The notes: generated by a model not told the origin, from the sequence alone. DNA of 64,000 bases from Euonymus europaeus (GCA_963580455.1 OY756972.1:5037001-5101000); one strand, 5' to 3'; counted from the stretch's first letter, positions 12,966 to 24,328 are shown. Translations and numbers: made by a program.

Positions 12966-14336
12966 CTAACAGTGCAGCTGATGGGATAAAAATGCAGCAT
13001 TCATGAACTCCTCATCAGATTCAAGAGCACTCATTGAATTTGGTAGGAGGCAGACCTCCAAATCAATGCTTCCTCCGCCTTCATGTCCCGGGTAACATGT
13101 CACTTTTCCGTCGAACTTATTTGCATACCCACTACGAACTGCCACTGGTTTGCCCAGTCCAAATTCATTTCCATACATATTGAACCTGGGTGAGTGCCCC
13201 ATCATCACACTACATGGATCAAAAAAACGATCTAGCTGGTAAGTGAATGGAGACTGCAGCCATGTATCAAGCCAATCGCGGACATGTTTATCATTGTAGT
13301 TGACCACAGCCTGGTGCAATTTCCATGCTGCCCATCCAAGATCATGTTCAAGCAGTTCACCTGCTGTGGCCTCTCCTCTCAGAGTAAGAATCGAGTTTCC
13401 AAAGTAGTCCTGAGACAAAGGCGGATTCAATCTGGTTCTGTTATTGGCGGCCAACCTGCAACCGGTTATTTGATTTGGTGGGAGAATTCGTAGCCGTGTA
13501 ATGGACCTCCAGACTAGAGCAGACAAGGACTGGAAGGACGAAATCTTGCTGGTGTTGTTCTGTGCATTGGCCTGCGCTTTGAGTTTCGCAAGTGATTCTG
13601 CTGTGAAGTGAAAGATTCTCTCTTTAAGTTCAGTTCCTTCAGATCGGCTGATGAACTCATCAGGATGTTTAAAAGGAAGGTTGATCATGGGACCTTGACC
13701 GTCAGGAAACCAGGGTTTGAAGACAGATGGGGATGGTGCGGCAATATTATTCCCTTCTGCTTCAAAGATTTCTGACCACATATTGAAAAAATTCCAAAAA
13801 GAGGTTCCATCAGCAATGGCGTGATTCATGGAACACCCTATGAAGATGCCATCTATTAGCTCTGTGACTTGAATGGACAACAAAGGCATGGTGTGGCCAT
13901 CATGGTTGAGCATTTTGGTAAGGTCAAAAAACGATTGAACAACAGTTGGTACATAATTTGGTGAAAGGATGTCAGATACCTTCATGTCCAGGGCTGCATG
14001 AATAAACCTTGCTCCAGCAATATTGTTGCAGTCCACGAAGACAACATACGAATGAGGATCCTCACTTCTTGCTGTTGCAAAACGGCTGGCTAGCGGGTAG
14101 AAACGAACGAGAGTGAGGTTGAGAGAGTGCTTAAGCCTGTCTAAGAAAGACTTCATGAAATTCCCCTGATGTTCTACCTCTGGTGGCTTGGTAAAGAGAA
14201 GACCCTTCTGGATGTAGTGAACCGAGAGCATGATAAGATCCCATGGTGTCAGATGTAATGGCTGCTTCATTTCTTCTGAAACATGGACGGGTTTGATGAA
14301 GCATTCTGAGATTCGGCGAACAGTTGATGAACTCAT
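12966..14336 (-). CDS. BAHD (HXXXD-type) acyltransferase
   Basis: A complete 456-residue single-exon gene. Members transfer acyl groups from acyl-CoA to alcohols or amines in the cytosol. The HXXXD motif is H172-A-I-A-D176 (SMNHAIADGTSFW), with H172 as the general base. The structural DFGWG motif is changed to EFGLG (391-395, NEFGLGKPVAV). This and the N-terminal ISECFIKP and LTPWDL patterns fit the clade of Arabidopsis At3g50280-like and EPS1-like enzymes, whose substrates are mostly not settled except for EPS1 in salicylate biosynthesis. The chosen ATG gives a normal BAHD start (S..VRRISECFIKP). A TATA-like element lies about 75 bp upstream. No frameshift is visible. The substrate cannot be told from the sequence. 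Confidence 0.93.
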   Translation of the reverse strand: MSSSTVRRISECFIKPVHVSEEMKQPLHLTPWDLIMLSVHYIQKGLLFTKPPEVEHQGNFMKSFLDRLKHSLNLTLVRFYPLASRFATARSEDPHSYVVFVDCNNIAGARFIHAALDMKVSDILSPNYVPTVVQSFFDLTKMLNHDGHTMPLLSIQVTELIDGIFIGCSMNHAIADGTSFWNFFNMWSEIFEAEGNNIAAPSPSVFKPWFPDGQGPMINLPFKHPDEFISRSEGTELKERIFHFTAESLAKLKAQANAQNNTSKISSFQSLSALVWRSITRLRILPPNQITGCRLAANNRTRLNPPLSQDYFGNSILTLRGEATAGELLEHDLGWAAWKLHQAVVNYNDKHVRDWLDTWLQSPFTYQLDRFFDPCSVMMGHSPRFNMYGNEFGLGKPVAVRSGYANKFDGKVTCYPGHEGGGSIDLEVCLLPNSMSALESDEEFMNAAFLSHQLHC

Positions 14337-14408
14337 TTCAGAACTTTCACTGAAGTCCTCTTAGCCCAAGTTCCTTGCTATAACCGCAATCAGAATTGCT
14401 ACTTTGCC

Positions 14409-14420
14409 TTATATATATTG
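14409..14420 (-). promoter_or_regulatory. TATA-box candidate for the BAHD gene
   Basis: On the minus strand the sequence reads TATATATAAGG about 75-85 bp before the start codon, a usual distance for a plant gene with a short leader. Confidence 0.5.
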
Positions 14421-15848
14421 CAGCAGAAGCAACGGCGACCTTTCTTAGATATTTAATATAAGCGCCGGCGCACTTTCCTCAACTACCCAGTTGTTGACTT
14501 GGGTCGGTAAATGTCGACATAACTTTGAGGCTCTGATTATTCACCTCGACTCTAGTGTTGTTAAGCAAAATTAAATGGAAAAACTGTTGAAGTGTTGACA
14601 GCTTAGATGCATTTTTTTCCTTCTTTATTGCATTTTCTAAGCTCTGAGAGAACAGGCTTTTTTTTATTATTATTTATGAACTTTATGGTAACTCAGTTTA
14701 AGAAACAAGTTGCAGACCCAGACCCAGACCCATAATCTATGCCTCAGTCACCATGTAAGGTACATGGTAGTTTTTTAAAAGAGAAGAATGTGATTCCTTT
14801 TGTCTTCTTGAGGCTTGAGTGGATTACCATCTCACCTACCACGAACGACTTGGATTGTGGAAGAGAAGTCAGCTGTTTTGGCTAGAAAAGTTGTCCACTT
14901 TAATCTCAATAGTCCTATTTATTTTTTGGTCAAGCTTTATTTTGAATACCCTATTTTAATTGCAATGGACCCTACCATGATAATCATAGCAGCATATATG
15001 GCTGTTAGACCATGTGCAGAAGTAAAATTTGGGCTTACAACAGTGACTGGACTTAACATTGGGAAATATCATTTATGTACTTTGGTGTCACTGTAGCAAA
15101 ATTGGGCTCATTCTATTGTTTAAAAAATGATGATCCACCAGTCGCATGGTCAAAATCCTTACTTCGACGAGGAGAATTTCACGACCCTTCATCGAAACTC
15201 CTCAGCTTGTCTCCTTTACAGCCTTTACTCTTATTGCTGCTACTGCTGTTGTTCACATGGATAGTCTCGTTTGCTGAAAAATTGATGAAACTAGCAAACT
15301 TTCCATGTGAGTTTTGCTAGGTTTTGTCTCTGCAGATTTATATGGAGAGGAAATGCTAGAGAAAGAGACTTTGTGAGACAACAGGCAATTGTGAGAGAGA
15401 GATGAGTGAGGCCATGTTGATTTAATTTTTATATCAACTACCTCATTATTATAATAAATATTAAAACAAATAATTATTTTAATTATTAACATTATGTAAA
15501 TTGATTATTATACAATATGATAATATTTTGACATGCGTTAATAGTTGTAAAATGTAGTGACTTTTAATTAATACAAATGATAAAAAAAATGAATATTTAA
15601 ATGAAAAAGTGTGATTTAGAGTGTTTGTTGTATGAATATACTTTTTGAAAAATTATAAATTTCTGAAAAATATCCAAAAACTAAAGATGTCGAGTTTTAT
15701 GTAAATTTTTTACTGTGAATGGTCTCAGCTCCACTTTTCACTGGTCAAACCAATCTCACAAAATTCTTCACTCCCACAATGAAATTATGAAAGTAGTTGT
15801 AAGTTGTAACAAAACTAGAAGTGGGTGTACTGCATGCTGCTATTAAAG
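14421..15848. other. Intergenic, no gene seen
   Basis: Upstream region of the acyltransferase gene. It contains a T-rich stretch near 14650 and only short, unconvincing open frames with no recognisable domain. Confidence 0.45.
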
Positions 15849-16242
15849 GTGCATTTGTTTCACATTTTTGCACAGCTTAAAATTGTGGGATTCATATAAA
15901 ATGTTGTGTCAACCAAACGTCACATTTTGGTGATAGTTTACAGCTTTAAGTTGTGCAAAATGAAATGTTGTCATTTCATAGCTTTTTAGAGCTTAAAGTT
16001 GTGGAACCCACACTATTTTACAATCATATTACATAATTGTCCCTCCGTATCTTAAAAGTTTTCAACTACTTTTTATTGTAATATTTTTTTGTAATCTTAT
16101 CTACAAAATTAATTTAAAAGAAAAAAGAACTAAACACCACACGACATTTTATATAGCTTTTTACACGATATTTTTCATAGCTTCAAGAATAACATTTTTG
16201 ACAATTTTAAGCTATGAAATGTAATTTTGAAACAAACGGATC
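15849..16242. repeat. MITE with imperfect terminal inverted repeats (best copy of a family in this window)
   Basis: The left end GTGCATTTGTTTCACATTT pairs with the complement of the right end, which reads GATCCGTTTGTTTCAAAATT. The inverted similarity runs about 40 bp inward to a shared AGCTTAAAATTGT. Related sequences lie at 3418-3790 and 8365-8580. It is about 394 bp with no coding capacity. The GTTTGTTT ends suggest a hAT-derived MITE, but no clean 8-bp duplication was found. Confidence 0.6.
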
Positions 16243-16387
16243 ATATATCATCCAAGGTAACAACAACTTCGCATTCTTGAGAGGATAAAATCTATTATTA
16301 AAATTTGTAAATGAGGGCCACCGATCGACAACCTGCAAATGTAAAGAGTATGTGATAGTTGTAGAGTCCTTGACATTGACGGTGTCA

Positions 16388-16850
16388 TGTTGGGAAAATT
16401 ATGAGATCTTTTTGTAAAAATATCATACAATAACATAAAAAATTAAAATAAAAAAATGAACAATCATAAAATAAGAATTTAACGTAAAAACTCTAAATCT
16501 AGAGAAAAATCACAAATGTTATCAAAAGACAATCTAAAGAAAATTTCATATGTAAAGAATTTGTATAACCACATAATCTTAAGATTCTTTCACCAAGAAA
16601 CATATGCAAAATTCGAGCTCGGTGTTCACCGCACACAGCCTTAGAAGGGATTCTCTTTTACACATCACATAAACATGGAAATCACTAGTATTTATAAAAA
16701 CGTCAAGTCTGCAAGTTCTATTATACTTAAGAGTTCCTCCAAAAAAATGTTTCTAATTACAAATATGATTTCAATTACATTCCTAATTAGAGATCAACTT
16801 AGAAATGTGTTTCGTTAAAATAGAGATTCCTTTTGTAGAAAAGACGACAA
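16388..16850. repeat. Degenerate LTR (probable solo LTR) related to 8790-9250 and 9834-9975
   Basis: Starts TGTTGGGAAAATTATGAG and follows the same order of words as the 8.8-9.3 kb copy, including ATCACTAGTATTTATA, GCAAGTTC, ACTTAAGAGT and AACTTAGAAATGTGTTTCGT. No Gag or Pol sequence is attached, so a solo LTR or truncated copy is likely. The right end is not sharp. Confidence 0.5.
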
Positions 16851-16969
16851 GGATAAATGAGACAAAAATAAAGTGAAATAGTAACCATGACTGTCATATG
16901 GGATACAACGTAGAGTACTTTGAGGAGTGACTCAATGAAGGATGTTGTTAGAAGAACTATTGGGAGGAC

Positions 16970-17235
16970 CTCTACAGGGGAGGTCAAAACGAAATGTGTT
17001 TGGAAGGTGCATCAAGGAGGCGCATTGGAGCCATCAGCACGTGGAGAGAATCAACGATCATTCGAGGAGGTGCGTCGTGGCAATCAACACTTCAAGGAGA
17101 GATAAAATTGAGTAGATCCGTCGAGGTGGTTTGTCGAAGAGGTCATCCGAGGGGACACGTCGAGGTAATCAACATGTCGGGGAGAGACCAACACATAGAG
17201 GAAAGATCAACGTGTCATTGAGACTATCAACAAGA
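16970..17235. repeat. Imperfect short repeats with GAGG/AATCAAC words
   Basis: The stretch repeats variants of CGAGGAGGTGCGTCG and AATCAACA at irregular spacing of about 35-45 bp. It is more GC-rich than its neighbours. It may be the decayed minisatellite-like interior of an older element. Nothing coding was recognised. Confidence 0.3.
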
Positions 17236-17442
17236 GTCGGTAAAATGTGCTTCAAGTGCTGAACAAGTATGACAAAATCTCTCTATACTCGTATGTTGGA
17301 GATTTTTGCACTAAAAACATCAATGAGTACTAAGTCAACGATGGAGCTTCCTCCACCATCGACTCTTGGATGCCTAAGCAAACTTCACATGAATGAAGTA
17401 GAAATGATAAGAAAATGATAGTGGTTAAGATACACTAACTTC

Positions 17443-17447
17443 ATAGC
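17443..17447. repeat. Target-site duplication, left copy (ATAGC)
   Basis: ATAGC directly before the left LTR and again directly after the right LTR (22822-22826): the 5-bp duplication usual for Ty1/copia insertion. Confidence 0.9.
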
Positions 17448-17806
17448 TGATGGGTTCATACCCATACAGTCAAGAAAGACAGCAGTTGTCCACCATGTTT
17501 AGAAGCAGCAGCCAGCCAGCCACCAAGTCCACCATTCACCAACCCACATACACCTACCGCACTGCCCACCTTGGTTGAAAATGCAGCCCATGTTTGGCCA
17601 AAGTTTGGCACATGGTTTGACTTAGTTGGTATTTGTATCTCTATATAAAGATATGTGTGTGTGCATGTATTGTATGATATAAGAGAGAAGAGTGGTAGAG
17701 AGAAAGAAAGTGGTGTAGTTAGTTTTACAGAAGAAAAAAAACTCTTTGCATTTTTCTCTCAGTTTTTGGTTTCGTTGCTTGTCATATTGATCCGGTATCC
17801 TCAACA
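17448..17806 (+). repeat. Left LTR of the Tnt1-like element
   Basis: 359 bp, begins TGATGGGTTC and ends ATCCTCAACA, so it has the TG...CA ends. It contains a TATATAAAG promoter element (about 17641-17649). Confidence 0.93.
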
Positions 17807-17808
17807 AG

Positions 17809-17821
17809 TGGTATCGGAGGC
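17809..17821 (+). other. Primer-binding site
   Basis: TGGTATCGGAGGC, two bases after the left LTR. It resembles TGGTATCAGAGC, complementary to the 3' end of initiator methionine tRNA, as in most plant copia elements. It has two or so mismatches. Confidence 0.85.
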
Positions 17822-18391
17822 GAGGTTAAGTCCCGGAAGTCATCCCAGACAGAAACATAGCATGTTTTTGCTCTCGGATCAATTTTTCGACTTCAACGAA
17901 ATCAAGTTTTGAACACATCTGGGTGTTCCTCATCACCTCACGAGTCTTCTGATTCAAAAATCATCGAAATCGGACGTCGGGGTGAGCCACACTCTCCCTC
18001 TGAAAATTGGAGATACTATTCACGTTTTCTGGAGGTTGAAGACGAAGTGACGTCAGCATGACGTCATCATCTGCCACGTCAGCGCCACGTCACCAAGACA
18101 CGTCAGCATCTGCCACATCAGCGCATAGTCAGCAATTGTGCCATGTCAGCAGACACGTCATCAAACGGCGTCGGTTGACTGTCAGTTGACCGTTAGTCAA
18201 TAGTTAAGTTCGGTTCAAATTACAGAAACTTTGACCGGCCGGTTCGATATTTTTCGGACTGGTTTTCAGAAAGGTCAGACCGGTTCCTAAGGTTTTCGAC
18301 CCTTCCGGACGCAACCGTGCTATCGGTTTTGCGAGATTCTGCTCCGAAATTTCGGTGTTGCTCGGTTTAGCTTGAAACCGAATTTTTTCTG

Positions 18392-19255
18392 ATGGAAGCC
18401 TCTACATCAGAGTCATCAGGAGCTATGATGAAGTTGACATCGACAAATTATGCTTTGTGGAAACCTCGGATGGAGGATTTCTTGAATTGCAGAGATTTGG
18501 CGGATCCCTTGGAAAATGAGGGCAAGAGACCAGATGATATAAAAGATGTTGAGTGGACAAAGAAACACAAGAAGACGATTGGTCAAATTCGTAATTGGAT
18601 TGAACACAGTGTGTTTCACCATGTTACACAAAAGAAGAATGCATACGAGCTCTGGAAAAAGCTCGAAAACATGTATCAAGCCAAGACCGCTCGAAATAAA
18701 GCTCTATTGGTTAGACGGCTTGTCAACTTGAAGTTGAAAAATGGTACTTCTGTAGCTGAGCACACCAATGAGTTTCAGAACTTGGTGAATCAACTTGTAG
18801 CTGTCAAGTTCATTCTTAAAGATGAAGATCAAGCCTTACTACTTCTCAGTTCCTTACCAGATAGTTGGGAGACGCTGGTGGTCTCTCTCAGTAACTCTGC
18901 ACCCGGAGGCACACTCACTATGGAGATGGTCTCAGATGCTTTATTCAAAAAGGAGAGTCGAAGGAAGGAATTGGGCATAGACCAGTCTCATGCCCTTGTT
19001 ACTGAAAGCAGAGGACGGCCTCAAGGGAGAGGCAGGAGTAGAGGTAGAAGTCAAAGTCGAGGACAGAACCAGGATCATGGAAAGTCCAGTGACGGCAGGA
19101 GACAACAAAAAGGTAAATACAAGTGTTACCATTGTGGCATTGAAGGCCACATCAAGAAGAATTGCCGGAAATTACAACGGGAGCAAGGTCAAACCAGCTC
19201 CGAGACAAAGAATAAAGGTGGTGAAACTCTGGTCACTCTATATCGGAGGATGTAG
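18392..19255 (+). CDS. gag: Gag of the Tnt1-like element
   Basis: 287 codons. The N-terminus (MKLTSTNYALWKPRMEDFL) is the usual copia Gag start, the middle is the retrotransposon gag (UBN2) domain with YELWKKLENMYQ, and near the end lies a CCHC zinc knuckle (CYHCGIEGHIKKNC, about 19122-19165) that binds the element's RNA. The frame ends at an early stop after LYRRM, because an indel between about 19170 and 19246 separates it from the protease frame. In the intact family Gag and Pol form one polyprotein. Confidence 0.88.
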   Translation: MEASTSESSGAMMKLTSTNYALWKPRMEDFLNCRDLADPLENEGKRPDDIKDVEWTKKHKKTIGQIRNWIEHSVFHHVTQKKNAYELWKKLENMYQAKTARNKALLVRRLVNLKLKNGTSVAEHTNEFQNLVNQLVAVKFILKDEDQALLLLSSLPDSWETLVVSLSNSAPGGTLTMEMVSDALFKKESRRKELGIDQSHALVTESRGRPQGRGRSRGRSQSRGQNQDHGKSSDGRRQQKGKYKCYHCGIEGHIKKNCRKLQREQGQTSSETKNKGGETLVTLYRRM

Positions 19256-22200
19256 CAGTACTCTCTTGTAGTGAAGAGACATGTTTACATGCAGCAAACC
19301 ACGATCCTGAGTGGGTGATCGACACTGCTGCATCGCACCACGCCACTCCACAAAGTGATTTCTTCACTTCGTACAAAATCGGTGATTTTGGTATAGTGAA
19401 GATGGGCAACGATAGTTTTGCCAAGATTGTGGCCATTGGTGATGTACATGTCAAGAAGAATCTTGGATGTACGATGGTGTTGAAGGACGTCCGACACGTC
19501 CCAGACCTTCGGTTCAATCTTATTGCTGTGAATGCTCTTGATAAACAGGGCTATCACAATCATTTCGGCAATGGCACCTGAAAGTTGACGAAAGATGCTT
19601 TGACTTATGCCAGAGGACATATTTGTGGCACATTGTATAGAACATAAGCCAAAGTACGTTCAGAAAGCATCAATGCTGTGGAGGAAGAGACTTCTCCAAA
19701 TCTCTGGCATAAGAGACTCGGTCACATGGGAGAAAAGGGGTTGTCCACCCTGTCAAAGAAGGCACTCATCAAAGTGTCTAAAGATATTCCGCTGAACCCA
19801 TGTGATCATTGCTTATTCGGGAAGCAGCACAGAGTCTCATTCAATACATCTTCCACGAGAAGGTCAGAGTTGCTGAGTTTGGTACACTCTGATGTCTGTG
19901 GTCCTCTAGAAGAAGAGTCTTTGGGAGGTAACAGATATTTTCTGACCTTTATTGATGATGCTTCAAGGAAGGTGTGGGTATATTTTCTCAGAACCAAGGA
20001 TCAGGTGTTCGAGAATTTCAAGAATTTCCACGCTATGGTGGAAAGGGAGACTGGAAAGAAGCTGAAGTGTCTCCGGTCAGATAATGGAGGCGAGTATGTT
20101 TCCAGAGAATTTGAAGCATATTGTGCTGAACGTGGTATTCGGCACGAGAAGACGGTCCCACGTACCCCACAACATAATGGTGTAGCCGAAAGGATGAATC
20201 GGACCATTATGGAACGAGCAAGGTGCATGCTCAGTATGGCAAAGCTGCCAAAGTCATTCTGGGGTGAAGCAGTTCGTGTGGCTCGCTACTTGATCAACAA
20301 ATCACCGTCAGCACCGTTGAATTTCGAAATTCCGAAGAAGGTGTGGTCTGGAAGAAATATTTCCTATTCACACTTGAGAGTGTTTGGGTGCAAAGCTTTT
20401 ACACATGTATCCAAGGAGCAGAGACAGAAGTTCGACAACAGATTCACTCATTGCATCTTCGTTGGTTATGGAGATGAAGAATTTGGATACAGATTGTGGG
20501 ATCCAATTGCTAAGACGGTTATCAGAAGCAGGGATGTTGTGTTTCATGAAAATGAAGTATTTGAGGACTTGGACAAATCTACCAAGTCCATTGTTCCCGG
20601 TGTTGCCAACACCATCCCAGATCCTACACTAGTGGCACCTGCAAATAATGATGAATTGCAGGAGGAAGATTTAGAAGAAGTGGATACCGAAGGTGTTGAG
20701 CAGGGGGAGCCACAACCCCCTCCACCAGAAGCTGCAGAACCAGCACAACCTCCTTCAGTAGCTGTACCTCAGCCAGAAAAATCACAGAGAGGTCGTACCT
20801 TGATTCCGTCGAGGAGATATCCGGATTCAGACTATATTTTGCTTACTGATGAGGGGGAGCCAAAGAGTTTTTAGGAAGCTCACAATCATGTTGAAAGCAG
20901 TGAATGAATGCAGGCTATGCAAGAAGAAATGAATTCCTTGCAGAAAAACCAGACTTACGAGTTGGTAAAACTTCCTAAAGGAAAAAAAGCACTGCAGAAC
21001 AAATGAGTGTTCAAGCTGAAGAAAGATGGCAACGGAAAGCTTGTGAAGTACAAAGCTCGATTGGTCGTCAAAGGTTTTCAACAAATGAAAGGAATTGACT
21101 TTGACGAGATTTTCTCACCGGTGGTAAATATGACATCAATCTGAGTCATCCTTGGGCTAGTAGCAAGCATGAATTTAGAGCTTGAACAGATGGATGTGAA
21201 AACAACTTTTCTCCATGGTGATTTGGAGGAAGAAATCTACATGGAGCAGCCAGAAGGGTTTGAAGTCCCTAAGAAGAAGCACTTAGTCTGCAAACTGCAG
21301 AAAAGTCTCTACGGCCTTAAGCAAGCGCCGAGACAGTGGTACATAAAGTTTGACCCATTCATGATGGGTCATGGTTAAAAAAGGACTGCAGCAGACCAGT
21401 GTGTTTATGTCCAAAAGTTTCCAGACGGTAATTTTGTGATATTACTGCTATATGTGGATGATATGTTAATTGTTGGCCAGGATGTAGCCATGATTAACAG
21501 ATTGAAAGCCCAGTTATCCCAGTTCTTCGACATGAAGTACTTAGGTCCAGCTCAGCAGATATTGAGCATGAAGACTGTTCGTGACAGGAAAACCAAGAAA
21601 TTGTGGCTGTCACAGGAAGCTTATGTTAAACGGGTGCTTGAAAGGTTTAACGTGAAAAATGCAAAGCAAATTACCACTCCACTAGGTAACCATTTTCAGC
21701 TGAGCAAGAAATCTTGTCCTTCATCAGAGAAGGAGATTGAAGAGATGAAAGCAGTCCCTTACTCTTCAGCAGTCGGTAGTCTGATGTACGCAATGATGTG
21801 TACAAGACCGGATATTGCTCACGCTGTTGGTGTTGTGAGCAGATTCTTTTCAAATCCCGGGAAAGAGCATTGGGAGGCTGTTAAATGGATTTTCAGGTAC
21901 CTGAAGGGTACGTCAAAGCTATGCTTGTGCTTTGGGGGAGCAGATCCAGTTCTGGATGGCTATACTAATTCAGATATGGCTGGTGACCTTGACAGTAGAA
22001 AATCTACTTCAGGGTATGTTTTCACTTTTGCAGGGGGAGCTGTTTCATGGCAGTCAAAACTGTAGAAGTGTGTTGCTTTGTCTACAACAGAAGCAAAGTA
22101 TATTGCTGCAGCGGAAGCTGGTAAAGAACTGTTGTGGCTAAAGCGGTTTCTCCAGGAACTGGGTATTATTCAGAAGGAATACAAGGTACATTGTGACAGT

Positions 22201-22416
22201 CAGAGTGCTCTAGACTTGAGCAAGAATTCCATGTACCATTCCCGCACAAAGCATATCGACATTCGCTATCACTGGATACGTGAAGTTATTGAAGATGAAT
22301 TGTTGAAGCTGGTGAAGATTCACACAGAAGAGAATCCAGCAGACATGTTGACAAAAATTGTTACTCGTGAGAAGCTCGAGCTATGTCGGGACATAGCCGG
22401 GATGGACAGCAACTGA
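19246..22416 (+). pseudogene. Broken pol (protease, integrase, RT, RNase H) of the Tnt1-like element
   Basis: All parts lie in one frame. Protease: WVIDTAASHHATP at about 19312. Integrase: zinc-binding H-H-C-C (WHKRLGHM ... CDHCLFG), catalytic D in SDVCGPL and [46 protein letters not shown] and YVDD (about 21451-21462). RNase H: STTEAKYIAAAEA and CDSQSALDLS, ending GMDSN. In-frame stops are at 19579 (TGA), 19645 (TAA), 20872 (TAG), 20905 (TGA), 21004 (TGA), 21142 (TGA), 21376 (TAA) and 22063 (TAG). At least four fit a single G-to-A or C-to-T change of a conserved Trp, Arg or Gln codon. I treat it as dead. Confidence 0.93.
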
Positions 22417-22450
22417 AGAGCGGCGATCTGTGTTCTCCTCCTAAGGGTAT

Positions 22451-22463
22451 GAAGGGGGAGAAT
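22451..22463 (+). other. Polypurine tract
   Basis: GAAGGGGGAGAAT directly before the right LTR, the primer site for plus-strand DNA synthesis. Confidence 0.8.
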
Positions 22464-22821
22464 TGATGGGTTCATACTCATACAGTCAAGAAAGACAGCA
22501 GCTGTCCAACATGTCTAGAAGCAGCAGCCAGCCAGCCACCAAGTCCACACTTCACCAACCCACCATACACCTACCGCACTGCCCACCTTGGTTGAAAATG
22601 CAGCCTATGTTTGGCCAAAGTTTGGCACATGGTTTGACTTAGTTGGTATTTGTATCTCTATATAAAGATATGTGTGTGTGCATGTATTGTATGATATAAG
22701 AGAGAAGAGTGGTAAAGAGAAAGAAAGTGGTGTAGTTAGTTTTACAGAAAAAAAAACTCTTTGCATTTTTCTCTCAGTTTTTGGTTTCGTTGCTTGTCAT
22801 ATTGATCCAGTATCCTCAACA
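22464..22821 (+). repeat. Right LTR of the Tnt1-like element
   Basis: 358 bp, same ends as the left LTR. Differences from the left copy are mainly transitions, such as CCCATAC to CTCATAC and CAGTTG to CAGCTG. Confidence 0.93.
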
Positions 22822-22826
22822 ATAGC

Positions 22827-23414
22827 TGAGTGCGATAAATGGAATACTACGAATACCTTCTTGTGGAGAGTGGCCAATGGAGTGCAACGAGTACATTTCT
22901 AGAGGGTGAGATCAATATGATGCTATGACACAACTGATTATACATTATAGCTAAGGGAATGCAAATGGTTCTTTCGCATAGGACATAGATATTGTGGTGG
23001 GATGCGAAGAGCTCTCTTCGTAGGATGTGACTGACAATCGTGCTTTATGATGGAGGTAGAGAACTTTAGGGAGAGGGAGTAAAATGTAAAAGAAATGGAG
23101 AACCATTTTCTTTGTGTTCTTCTATAGCCATCTTTACGGTACTTTGAGAAGCATGCTAACGTAAGCCGTGTGGGTTGTGTGAGTCCAAGATCTTAACTCA
23201 TGAGAGTATTTGAAGGGATGGGGCCCGCTGCAGTGTGAATTGCATGAAATCTACAATCTCAGCCATCCATGTGATGTTGGATGGTTGAGATCTAGGGCAC
23301 CAAGAAAGTCATGATCATGAATTGGTGGTTTAGACTTTAGATTTGAAATTGAGTATACATTTCATGCAATCTACAAAGCGCTCCCATCTCCTATAATAGT
23401 CAAGGCTTATTTTA
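22827..23414. other. Intergenic, no gene seen
   Basis: Continuation of the sequence interrupted by the Tnt1-like element. It has no recognisable coding sequence. Confidence 0.45.
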
Positions 23415-23423
23415 GAAGTAATA

Positions 23424-24328
23424 GGGGTTAATGCAATATGTAAGCAGCGAAAGATTGTTCATATTTCATTTTGATCGTCGCATATTCAAATGTTTTGACT
23501 CAGTCATTATAGTTTTGAAATTGTGTCAAATCGAACACTCGGACACTATTTGGGCAAAATAGGCAGTCAATCCGCTCATATGTCGGATTGACCGTTAAAT
23601 GCAATGCTGATATGAAAAATATTTTAAATGAATTTCTCTCTTTCCTTTCCATAAAACCTAGGGCATCGGTGGATATGAGCCACTGTCGCCCAACATTTGT
23701 TGGGTTGAAATTGGTTTCAGCTCGCTACACATACGAGTTCCGCAAGACTCATGAACTGGGAGGCTTAGAGCATGTCCAATGCTAGGACACTCCAGATTTT
23801 CCAGTGCGGTCCCACTTCTATTACAGCAAAACACGACTCTCAATACAATCATATCAACAAAATACATATTTCAATACAATTTTTTTCACTTTTCATTTGC
23901 AAATACTCCAAATATCAAGCATCAACACCATTTATCTCATATTTTTCTACAATTTTTCACTTTTTTCTATCATTCTACACATATTCTAGTACAATTTTTT
24001 CAAATTACTTTCTCTATACACTCCAAAATTTTCAGCACCATTATCAAGTCTCCCATTACACTTGGGATTTTTGGGCAAATGAAGGATGCAATTTGTGGTC
24101 TCAACGTCATCACCGTCTGTCTAGTCAGCATTCCGTTAGTCACGTAGATAATATTAAATGAGAGCTTAATGATCAAAACAGATTGACTGCCCATTTTGCC
24201 CAAATAGTGTCGAAGTGTTTGATTTGATACAATTTTAAAACTACAGTGACTAAGTCGAAACATTCGAACATACGATGACCAAAATAAAACATGAACAATT
24301 TTTCGATGATCACATATTGCATTAACCC
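23424..24328. mobile_element. Non-autonomous Mutator-like element with long terminal inverted repeats
   Basis: About 905 bp. The left end (23424 to about 23590) is the inverted match of the right end (about 24165-24328) for around 165 bp at roughly 85% by eye; both ends begin GGGTTAATGCAATATGT when read inward. Flanks read GAAGTAATA (23415-23423) and GAAGGAATA (24329-24337), a 9-bp duplication with one mismatch. Long TIRs and 9-bp duplications are Mutator-like traits. The interior has no transposase. A copy of a dispersed repeat sits inside it (about 23775-24060). Confidence 0.75.
23775..24060. repeat. Dispersed repeat, copy 1 (inside the Mutator-like element)
   Basis: Low-complexity T- and CA-rich sequence with recurring words such as TCAATACAAT and ATATCAACAAAATAC. 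Similar stretches are at 34925-35175, 37095-37425 and 45365-45518. It starts with GAGCATGTCCAATGCTAGG. Probably a MITE family, of unknown class. Confidence 0.4.

Larger units (their letters stand above)
17448..22821 (+). mobile_element. Ty1/copia LTR retrotransposon, Tnt1 (Tork) type, complete structure but defective
   Basis: A 5374-bp element: LTR 17448-17806, primer-binding site, gag, protease, integrase, reverse transcriptase, RNase H, polypurine tract, LTR 22464-22821, flanked by ATAGC on both sides. The order protease-integrase-RT-RNase H is that of copia. Protein similarity to tobacco Tnt1 is strong throughout, for instance WHKRLGHMGEKGL in the integrase and LLLYVDDMLIVG in RT. The single frame expected of Tnt1 is broken by one frameshift between gag and protease and by eight in-frame stops in pol. 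The two LTRs differ at roughly 10 positions plus two short indels by eye (about 97% alike), which suggests a fairly recent insertion. It cannot now make its own proteins. Confidence 0.95.

Noticed and set aside
14815..15320. Two overlapping plus-strand frames of 93 and 81 codons upstream of the acyltransferase gene
   Set aside because: No domain or conserved motif; likely open by chance.
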